Shown here: positions 28,501 through 40,500 of the stretch, piece after piece
Layout of the letters: each line of letters starts with the position of its first letter
How positions within the stretch are numbered: position 1 is the first letter of the stretch
NCBI RefSeq assembly: GCF_032854445.1
Contig: NC_088305.1
Coordinates: forward strand, 15,629,606 to 15,693,605
Source: Liolophura sinensis
Taxonomy: Eukaryota > Mollusca > Polyplacophora > Chitonida > Chitonidae
DNA: 64,000 nt
Direction: 5' to 3'
The notes under the pieces: generated by a model
Told to the model about the DNA's origin: nothing
What the model saw: only the letters and a program-made list of their open reading frames with translations
Databases searched by the model: none
Made by a program: the position numbers and the translations under genes

Positions 28501-31500
28501 AACAGGGGAGGGAGGGCAACACAGTAGAATAGCTAATCGGAGAGGGTGGGCAACACAGTAAGATAGCCACCAGGAGAGGGTGGACAATACTGTGGAATAA
28601 CCAAAGTGAGTGGGTGGGCAAAGAGGAGGGATAGGCAATATAGTAGGACAGCCAACAAAAAGCTGTCCATGACACAGGCTGACACAACAGAGTTTTGTGA
28701 TCGTGGACCCTGGAAGTGTTATAATAATCACACTTCAGTGAGATGAGCCACGTTAGAGGTGGGGTGATTTGCCACTAGCTGACCTGCACCATTACACCAG
28801 TGCTCAGCTTAACCTGTTGCAGTATATATCATGAAAAGCAAATTAAAATTCAAACATGAAAATAATGGCTGTCTTTTACTTTACATCAGGTTTTATCGCT
28901 GGGTGCCGACGTTTTACCAGAGTACAAGCTCCAGTCCCCAAGGATACACAAGTGCACGATTCTTCATTACTCGCCGTTCAAGGCTGTTTGGGACTGGATC
29001 ATCCTACTGCTAGTCATATACACAGCCATCTTCACACCTTACGTCGCCGCGTTTCTCCTCAGCGAGGAGCGCAAAGAGGGCAACAAAAATGATATGCAGA
29101 CTCGTTACAAAGACCCATTGACAATCATTGACCTCATTGTAGATATCATGTTTATCATAGATATTCTTATTAACTTCCGAACAACCTACGTCAACAAGAA
29201 TGACGAAGTGGTCAGCCATCCGGGGAAAATCGCTGTCCATTATTTCAAGGGCTGGTTTCTCATCGATGTTGTTGCAGCCATTCCCTTTGATCTTTTACTG
29301 TTTGGATCAGAAACAGATGAGGTTGGTATATTTTGGTGTTTCTAGGGAAACAGTGGTGATATGACCAGGAAGTGAAATAAAGAGGATGTGACCAGAAAGT
29401 GAAATATTGAGGTTATGACTGGAAAGTGAAATATTTTAGATATGACTAGAAAGTGAAATATTGGCTATATGACCAGAAGCTGAAATATTGGGGATATGAC
29501 CAGATATGAAATAGTGAGGATATGGCCAGAAGTGAAATATTGAGGATATGGCCAGAAAGTGAAATATTTTGGATATCACCAAAATGTGGAATATTGGGGA
29601 TATTACCAGAAAGTGAAATATTGGGGATATGACCAGAAAGTGAAATATTTTGGATATGACCAGATTTGAAATAGTGAGGGTATGACCAGAGAATGAAATA
29701 TTATGGATATGACCAGAAAGTGAAATATCGGAGATACGACTAGAAAGTGGAATAGTGAGGATATGACCAGAAAGTGAAATATCGGAGATATGACTAGAAA
29801 GTGGAATAGTGAGGATATGACCAGAAAGTGAAATATCGGAGATATGACTAGAAAGTGGAATAGTGAGGATATGACCAGAAAGTGAAATACTGGGGATATG
29901 ACCACAAAGTGAAATAGCAGGGATGTGACAAGCAATTGAAATACTGGGGATATGTTGAGAAAGTGAAATATTGGGGATATAACCAGAAAGTGAAATATTG
30001 AGGAAATATAACTGGCTACATTGGAAATGAAAGGCCAAACATACAAATGGTTAAACGGCTGAATCAAATTTTTAAATATTTCCAAGAATATTTCAAAACA
30101 TTCCTGCCCGACCTTACGGCTATTGTAATATGATTTATTTACTTTCATTCAACTTTTCCTTTTCTTCCTTTCCTCAGACAACAACCCTGATTGGCTTGTT
30201 AAAAACAGCTCGCTTGTTGCGATTGGTCAGAGTGGCCAGGAAGCTGGACAGATATTCTGAATATGGTGCTGCTGTGTTACTGTTGCTAATGGCAACATTT
30301 GCCCTGATTGCCCATTGGTTGGCATGTATCTGGTATGCAATAGGAAATGTTGAGAGGAAAATCAACGATCAACCTAAAATTGGCTGGTTAGATGAACTGG
30401 CTAAAAACACCCACGATTTGTATAATGACTCAGATATTGGGAGTGGACCCACATTAAAAACAAAATATGTGACGGCTTTATATTTTACCTTCAGCAGTTT
30501 AACAAGTGTGGGATTTGGCAATGTCTCACCCAACACAAATGCAGAGAAGATATTTTCAATACTCATCATGTTAATAGGATGTAAGTATTACTTTAACACC
30601 TTGTGGTTTATGTTTTATTTATGTAACTTATGGATGGATATGTGGGCAACTAAATGATACAATACTACACTATGAAGGTAAATTGTTTTTGTTTAATTAG
30701 TGCCTCCTGAAAATTTAGACCTTGAAGCCTCATTTCCAACATGCCACTGTAAGAAGGGAATTATGCTACATGCATTAGTGTTTGTGTAGATAGGGACTTA
30801 AAACCAGAAACTGAGAGCAGACCACAGTCTTATTGTTAAAGGCACGTGCTTATGGTACATGCATTAATGTATGTGTAGATAGGGACTTAAAACCAGAAAC
30901 TGGGAGCAGACCACAGTCTTATTGTTAAAGGCACGTGGTTATGGTACATACATTAATGTTTGTGGAGATAGGGACTTAAAACCAGAAACGGAGAGCAGAC
31001 CACAGTCTTATTGTTAAAGGCACGTGGTTATGGTACATGCATTAATGTATGTGGAGATAGGGACTTAAAACCAGAAACTGGGAGCAGACCACAGTCTTTT
31101 TGTTAAAAGCACGTGCTTATGGTACATGCATTAATGTATGTGTAGATAGGGACTTAAAACCAGAAACTGGGAGCAGACCACGGTCTTATTGTTAAAGGCA
31201 CGTGGTTATGGTACATACATTAATGTTTGTGGAGATAGGGACTTAAAACCAGAAACGGAGAGCAGACCACAGTCTTATTGTTAAAGGCACGTGGTTATGG
31301 TACATGCATTAATGTATGTGTAGATAGGGACTTAAAACCAGAAACTGGGAGCAGACCACAGTCTTATTGTTAAAGGCACGTGGTTATGGTACATACATTA
31401 ATGTTTGTGGAGATAGGGACTTAAAACCAGAAACTGGGAGCAGACCACAGTCTTATTGTTAAAAGCACGTGCTTATGGTACATGCATTAATGTATGTGTA

Positions 31501-34500
31501 GATAGGGACTTAAAACCAGAAACTGGGAGCAGACCACGGTCTTATTGTTAAAGGCAAGTGGTTATGGTACATGCATTAATGTATGTGGAGATAGGGACTT
31601 AAAACCAGAAACTGGGAGCAGACCACAGTCTTATTGTTAAAAGCACGCGGTTATGGTACATGCATTAATGTATGTGTAGATAGGGACTTAAAACCAGAAA
31701 CTGGGAGCAGACCACAGTCTTATTGTTAAAGGCACGTGGTTATGGTACATGCATTAATGTATGTGTAGATAGGGACTTAAAACCAGAAACTGGGAGCAGA
31801 CCACGGTCTTATTGTTAAAGGCACGTACCTTTCAATCGCTAAATGTAGGACAGGTTCTAACCCTGCCTTGGATGAGGAATTTTTAGGTTCCCTCGTGCTC
31901 ACTGCTTGTGGACCTGTTTGTACAGTCTAAAAACTTACCTTTAAGACCATTTGTCTTCCGCTGATATGGTGTGTATGCCTGTATAATTTAATTAGTACAT
32001 ATTTCATCCAACTTTAGCATAAACAAAACATTCTGTGGGAATATTTAATTATTCAATGGCCCATGACAAATTTCACAGTAAGTCCAAAAATTGTTAACAA
32101 AACAGACCACCTGTAAATAAAGTACAGTGTATGCATCAGTAATCCAGAAGTATGGAGTCTGATAGTGACCATCTAGACTGCAACCCTAGTAACCCTGGCA
32201 CGATTTTAACAAAACCGCCACCTTCAATACATGCAGAGGTCACGGTTTTAACAAGGCCGCCACCTTCAATACATGCAGAGGGCACGGTTTTAACAGGACC
32301 GCCAACTTCAGTACATGCAGAGGGCACGGTTTTAACGAGACCGCCACCATCAATGCATGCAGAGAGCACAGTTTTAACAAGACCACCACCATCAATACAT
32401 GCAGATAACACGGTTTTAACAAAACCGCCACTTTCAATGCATGCAGAGAGCACGGTTTTTACAAAACTGCCAACTTCAATACATGCACAGGGCACGATTT
32501 TAACAAAACTGGAACTTCAATACAAGCACAGGGCATGGATCAAAATCTGGACGCTGTCGGCCACCATCTATTAAAGGGCCACTTTGTGCTGATGCCAAAT
32601 GGTCATAGAAAAATCAGGGTGTTTTATACAGTGAGTAAAATGTAAACAAAGATTGAGGGTCAATAATAGTCTTTTGTGCCATATCATCAATTCTTTATGG
32701 CTGACAAAATGCCTCTGAGATTAAATTGTTTGAGATTTTTTACTTTAAATTGTAGAGGTGTGTTAACATTTTCCCTAAATTAAATGATGTACAGGTTCTG
32801 TGATAATATTTAACATGTTTTCTGCTTTTAAAATCTGGGTGAACAAAAGTTCCATAGTTTGATTTTTATTCAATGAGCAACTGTTCACATTTTCCTTGTA
32901 CCTAATTCCAGCCCTCATGTATGCAAGTATCTTCGGTAATGTTTCGGCCATCATCCAGCGCCTGTATTCAGGGACGGCACGGTACCACACCCAAATGCTG
33001 CGGATAAAGGAGTTCATCCGATTTCACCAGATTCCTAACCCACTGCGCCAGAGATTGGAGGAATACTTCCAACATGCCTGGTCCTACACCAACGGCATTG
33101 ACATGAATATGGTGGGTACATGGCATGAATATGGTGGGTACATGACGTCGACATGTTGGGTACGTAATGTTGACATAGTGGGTATGTGATGTCAACATTG
33201 TGAGTATGTGACGTCAACATTGTGGGTATGTGACGTCGACTCTGTGGGTATGTGACGTCGACACTGTGGGTATGTGACGTCAACATTGTGGGTATGTGAC
33301 GTCAATATTGTGGGTATGTGACGTTGACACTGTGGGTATGTGACGTCGACACTGTGGGTATGTGACGTTGACACTGGGTATGTGACGTCGACACTGTGGG
33401 TATGTGACGTCAACATTGTGGGTATGTGACATCAACATTGTGGGTACATGACGTCAACATGTTGGGTACGTGGATATGTGACGTCAATATTGTGGGCACG
33501 TGACGCCAACATGGTGGGTACGTGGATATGTGACGTCAACATTGTGGGTATGTGACTTAAATATGGAACTCGTTTGTCTCGGCATGTTAGACGGTGAACT
33601 GTGTTCAGTGAAATTCATGGATGCCACGGCAACAAGATGAACTGGGTTCGTATTTAAATAGGGATTATTCCAACAAATGTTCTGCTTTCCATGGCAGTGG
33701 TCAGAAAAAAAGCTATAGTTTCAATGATGTGAAACTATTAATATTCATATGGTTTCATTCAAGATTCAAAATTTAGTATACTGATTCAGAAATACGATCT
33801 TTCCGGTGTCTCCACGTTGCTCCGTAAAATAGAATTGGCTTATGTTAGAATGTAGTTTCAATTTTCTCTTTTCTTACAATTGTAACATGGTAGACTTTAG
33901 ATTATGCACATCCACATGTTTTCAGCAAACTGGAACAGTCTTTGACAACAGTGTGGTGAGTCAATCAAAACACCAAAATGACCAGCCTTGAATGTGATTA
34001 ATAGTATCTGGAATAGAATAATTTGTGAGTTCTTCTTGTAGAATAAAAGGCTTTTACTTAATATAAGAGACTGCAGTAGTGTGATATGCTAGAGATTAAA
34101 TCTGTAACACTGACAACAGTGTGATGATTGGCAATTCGTCACAAGTAATCAGTGAAATCGAGCCTTTTGTCAAATTAATACCGAAGTTGTGGTTTTATTC
34201 TTAATGTTCAGGTAAACAAGTGGCTACTTACCCCGCTCTCCCCCCACACTTCCTATGCACCCTGGGTTGAGCATAATTAGTCGTATGAATTTCAGAGTTG
34301 ATTTGATGGGAAGTTTAATTCTGCTTTATGGGCAGCAAATAGAGCTGTGCTGTGCCAAGGTGACACTGTGAATGTCATCTCACTTAGAGTGAAAAATAAA
34401 AGAGAACAAGAATATAAGGTTAGTAGATTGGCAGCTGAAAACTACAAACAAAAATACTGTCATTTATTGGGGGGGGGGGGGGTGTAGATGTTTTTAAAGA

Positions 34501-37500
34501 GATTTCAGTGCATTCAAACATTTGAACTGTATGGTGGGTTTTTGAACCACATAGTTGGTACTCTTAAAGTCACAGGAACTCTTCATGTTGGAATTGCTCT
34601 TATTACCAACGAAATATTAAGATATATTAAAATATTAGATGCATTTAAATAATATTCATAAAAAATTGTGGGCGTTGGTGAGTGCCATTGTATGAAACTG
34701 GGTGCCATTGTATAAAACTGAGTGCCGTTGTACGAAACTGAGTGCCGCTGTACAAAACTGAGTGCAGCTGTACGAAACTGAGTGCCGTTGTATAAAACTG
34801 AGTGCTGTTTTACAAAACTGAGTGCCGTTGTCTTTGCCATTGTATAAAACTAAGTGCCATTGTACAAAAAAATATAGAATATGGTGTTAAACATCACTCA
34901 AATAAAGACAAAATGTATATTTAGACATATATATGTATGTTTTTCATAAATTATTCGTTTTTAAGTGTCAGAGTTGCTGAAATGAGTAGAGCTCAGATCT
35001 TGTGTACTGATTAGTCCTGGAATTCCCATGAGGGGAGGAAGCAGTGTAAATCTCCACATTGACAACATATACACTGGATGGAACAGCGGTGTAAATCTCC
35101 ACATTGAAGACATACACACTAGATGGAACAGCGGTGGAAATCTCCACATTGAAGACATACCCACTAGATAGAACAGCGGTGGAAATCTCCACATTGAAGA
35201 CATACACACTAGATGGAACAGCGGTGGAAATCTCCACATTGAAGACATACACACTAGATGGAACAGCGGTGGAAATCCGTCCTGTAACAAGGAGGCACAT
35301 TACACATTCATGCACTCTAAGGACTCCTTCGTTGTCATATGACTGAGAAATTGTTAGACAATAAACCCTAAACACTCACTCACTCACACCCATATATTGC
35401 AAGCAAATGTGAAGGTGGAAACATCTCAGTACGAGAACGAAAGTGAAATATGCCTGATTGATGTATGGTTTAATATTATTGATTTTTTTTATTTATTTTT
35501 TTTTGGACAATTCGTCATGGTAGGATTTGATATTAAAAATGACAATCTTGCCATTTTCTCTGAATTTGCAGGTTTTAAAAAGCTTTCCTGAGTGCCTGCA
35601 AGCAGACATATGTCTACATTTAAACAGAAACCTTCTCAGTAACTGTCCCGCTTTTAAAGGTAAGACTTTAGGTAAATATATTTGCTTCCCCAGCTTCTTC
35701 TGGGCTTTCTGGTCATATGTAGTGACTTGCTCTCTTGCCATTTGATAATTCAGAGTGATAAATTTAAAAGTCAATGAAAACTCGAAATTTTCAAATTTTG
35801 GCCTTACAAAGGAAATTAATTAAAAGCGGTAAAGATAGTATATTCTGTTGGATACTGAGTCATGTTGGTATCCACGGAAACACAGTCGTAGACAGGGAGG
35901 CCAAAGCTGGGTTTTATAAATCTATAAGAAAGTTAAAGTTCCGAATATCGATTTTTGTTCTGATATTCATACATGTGTTCGTCTCCTTTGGCACGGTGAG
36001 TGGGACCTTCGGGGCCTGCGATCACTTCAAGTTCAAATCCAGCTCAGGCTGGCTTTCTCAGGCTGGTTGTACGTGAAAAGGCCTGTGATCAGCCTGCAGA
36101 TGGTTGTGGGTCTCCTCTAGGCTCTGCGCAGTTTCCTGCCACCATAATGCTGGCTGTCGTCAAATAAGTGAAATATTGTTGAGTATTGGGTTCAACAGTT
36201 TAATCAGACAAATAACTCAGATACATGTGTGTACATGTAACCTTTCCCTCCAGACATCTCCAAAACTAAATAGCAGAGACACACAGCAGTTATTGGCTTC
36301 CTTTAAGCAGATAATTTGAGCGTTTCTTCCATTTTAAGATGATAATTCTTGTGTTTCTCCCATTTTGAACTACATCTATGTTTGAACGCCAGAAAATCAC
36401 ACTTTCTGCATCTTGTTTGTTTGCATACAGCTGATTCAGATTAAGAGCTTATTTGTGGATCAACAATATTATGATTGATCAGCTTAACTCTGTCTGAATC
36501 TAGCTTCTGGGCTTTTTTCATCTCACACACTGGGATATGTCATAGTTACTCGTGTAATTCCACCAGTGAAGCTGAAGAAGATCAAAGCATATCATCAGCT
36601 GAGTAGTACAGTGTAACAAGTTGACTTGAGGATTGCACATGACTGAACGTGTATTTATTACTTTTTATGTACACACATTCATCTCACTGTAGCATGGACC
36701 TCATTAAATTGTAAATTTTTTAAGAATCTTTTTTTTTTGTTTTTCAGTGTACAGATTTTGTACTTAGCCATTTTCTGTTCAGGAAATAATACAAAATTCG
36801 GCATGTTCCGGTATCCTTGAGTACAGAGTGAAACACTATTCAGATCAAATAAGAAACAGTTTGGAACTATAATTAAAGTGTTTTCTTCGTCTGTTTTTTG
36901 CAGCCTCTCCGTTTTCTGGCGCCAGTCCGGGATGTCTGCGAGCACTATCCATGAAGTTCAAGACAACGCACGTTCCTCCTGGTGACACACTTGTTCACCG
37001 AGGAGATGTTTTGTCAGCCATGTACTTTATTTCTAGAGGATCTATAGAAATACTGAAAGATGATATTGTGGTAGCTATATTGGGTAAGATATCTGTGATT
37101 AAGTGTATCATCATTTTCGAGGGCGTAAAACATGCTCCAGGGCAGGAATTTCTTATGTTTTTAAAACGTGGCATCCTGGTAAAAGTATGAAGTTTTGGTC
37201 TTGAAAGTGCATAAATCTCTTTAATACACGCACTATTTGTAAGAAACTGGTGACTTCAAACACTGAGCTGTGAGAACTTTCATCTATGAGCTACATTGTC
37301 AGATAGTTCGCTCCAAAAACTCAAAAGTTTGCTGTAAAACACCAATCAAATAAATAAATAAATAAAACTCAGATATAGTACATGTACCTTTATTTAACAT
37401 CATTTATTTATCAACAATGGGTTTAGAGTCCATGGTAGGATTGGCAAAGTGAATTGATTGCAATCCCGAGTCTCCCTTCTGAGTCCTAGCTATATGAGAT

Positions 37501-40500
37501 CACTGGGTGATGTTTGTACTTAATATCACTGAATCTTGTAATGACTCTTTTCATCTGCTGAATAAAGAATGATCTATTTTTGCTCAAATAAATGTACGTT
37601 CAGCATTGTCAATGGCAACAGTTGATATTTGTCTACATATCTGGCTAACTTGTAGCTACATTTGCAAAGAAAAATAACTGGTTCTATATTCTAACGCTTT
37701 GTTCTTTCTGTTTGACAGGAAAAGATGATGTGTTCGGCGAGAATATTTGCAAACATCAGACGATGGGGAAGTCCAGCTGTAATGTCCGTGCCTTGACTTA
37801 CTGTGATTTGCATAAAATTCTCCGCGACGATCTGCTGGAGATTCTCGACATGTACCCAGAATTCTCAGAGCAGTTCGTCAAAAACCTGGAAATAACCTTT
37901 GACCTGAGGGATGTAAGTGTTTATTGACTTGTCTTGCGCAATAACATCAAAACAAGTTGGAGGCATTGGTGATATTGGTTGGCCCGGTGTCAGTATAATG
38001 TGACTGATAAATGGATCCTGTCTGGTGTCTTCAACATGGCATTCCAGTGAGGCGGCACTATAAATCGGGTTTAGCCAGCTACAAGGAGGCCCCATCATCA
38101 CAGAACTCTATTAATGCTGAAAGTAATGTTTAACCCTAGTCAAACAAAAACGCAAATCAGTGTACTCACAAAAAAAACAAATTTTGGGGAGTATTTTGGG
38201 AACACACAACCAAGATTTAGGTGAAAGTTATCAATAGAATGCATGGAAACAAGAAATTGTTACGCGTAATCACATCTGTAATACAAGTACATGTATTTCA
38301 AACAAGCATTTTGGGCATGTTCTACAACATATTGGCCTGTTATAATCCACTTCAAGTTGCACACATCTATAAATTTGACAGTGTTTATGTGTCAACAGAT
38401 ACATGTATACATGTAGCTATCTGTTTAGAACAATCTGACAGCTGCGCTATTCATAATGTTAAAGGGGCCTCCATGGCTGAGGGAGTTAGCACTCCAGCGA
38501 CACTGACCCAGGAGTCTCCCACCAAGGTGGTTACTGTGAGTTCAAGTCCAACTCATACAGGCTTCCTCTCCGGCCATGTGTGGGAAGATCTCTCAGCAAC
38601 CTGCGGATTGTCATGTGTTTCGTATAAGTGGAATATTGCTGAGTACAACGTAAAGCATCAATGAAATAAATAAATAAATGAATCATGATGTTAAACAGTA
38701 AGTAGGTAAGTAGTGCCTTGACCAGGTGGAGTTTTATTCTGAACTATTCATTCCACAAAAACGATTGTAGAGACTGACTGTTCAATTTTCTCTCATCTTC
38801 AGGATGACCTGGCGATTCGCATTCCTGGCAGTTATTTGTACGAGAATGACCCAGAGTCAGGTTTGAGGAAGCGGAGAGGTGAAAAAGACTCACCTGAGAA
38901 AGGCAAACAAGGTGAAATCTAATGCATGGGCTTAACACACACTTCTATAAGTCTACTTACATTTTGGTGAGGGAAGAGTTATACCTGCGTCCTCTTAAGA
39001 CAGTCCGGAAGCTATAGACAATGTAATAGTCTCCTTGGTGACAGATTTTCAGGGTAAAGAAAAGTAATGGTATAGCATAGAAAATGCCACTGTCAGCGAT
39101 AGTGGATATCCTGGGTCTCTGCCCAGTGACCTCCAACCATAATTCTGGCCACCGTCGTATATATGAAATGTTTTTGAGTATGGCATAAAACACAATCAAA
39201 TAAATAAGTAAATATTTCCTGGATATGTGTAATTTTCGGCTTTCCAGAAAGTCTGAGTGTTTCTGTATGTGAGGTTTTCTTGTACATCCACAACTTATAT
39301 TTTACTGGTCGCTGACAGAGTAGCAGACATGGGTCTTTTTCCCTATACTTTGATGGGATTACCATTTTGTTTTCACCTTGGCTAGGGAGATCATGTGATC
39401 TCCAACTTCCAGGCTGTCTTACAGAATACTTATCTCAATATCTACTGGTTTTCATGTGGTCTTTAATAGGTTGTATGATAGACTTTTCTCTACAGAAACC
39501 TTTGAACACTTTTCAAGAGTCATTGACACTGCACCTGGTAATATTGGGTGTGTCTTTTGTGTTCCTACCACTGTGGCCAACCTAACCCAAAATATTTGGG
39601 AATTAAAGTGTTCATTTTGTTTTTATTTGGGTTTCAGTTAATGCATTTAGCGTCTACCATTAACTCTGTTTCCTGTCTGCCTGCAGGTCCTATCCAATCA
39701 AATCGCTTCCATGTTGCGCGTCTCCGGCCACGACCGCCACTGCAGGGTCACGAGGAGGGACGAACACTCTCTATGTCATTTGATTCCAGTGAAGAAGAAA
39801 TCCGTGAGAGTGGTACAGGTATACTCGAGTTTTCTCCAGCCAAGGCAGGCATGGATGTCACACCGGCTAACTTTGAATTTGGAGGACGGGATGATAGGAG
39901 AGGACAGTCCGTGGGCACTCTCACCTCCATAGCAGGTAATTATCCATAAAACATATTATGTGCGCAGAGTAGGAGGTCAGTAGATAATGTACATGTATAT
40001 TTGAGATCTTTTGGTTTCAGTTCAGTTGTGACAAAGACACAGCTTAGTATATGTACTCCAGATTTCTGTTATCAGCTAAATTGTTAGCAGTAAACTGAGA
40101 CAACTGAATGAGTGTCCAGTGAAGAAATGGTTACCACATATAAGCTGCGTGCAGTTTGTACATTGTGACATGGGCTTGTCCACACGACTAAAATACCCTG
40201 CCTACTGGAAACACCAAATTTTGACAGCTCCAAAAAATGCTGACAAGTCTTTTTTTAAATTTTATTGATGACGACTATAATTCAAGTTGTACGTAGAGTA
40301 ATGCTTTTGTTGGTGTGAAATTCATATCATATGCAATCCAAATACAGTACACTGAAAACAAAAATGATACATTTATTTCTCCATGAAGATAATCAACCAA
40401 ACTGCACAATTATTTATAGCAAAAGTTGGGCATAAATTAATTACTGGCTATTCAAAGCAGTATGATAAAAGTAGGCAAGTGAAAACATCATTCTTCCTTA

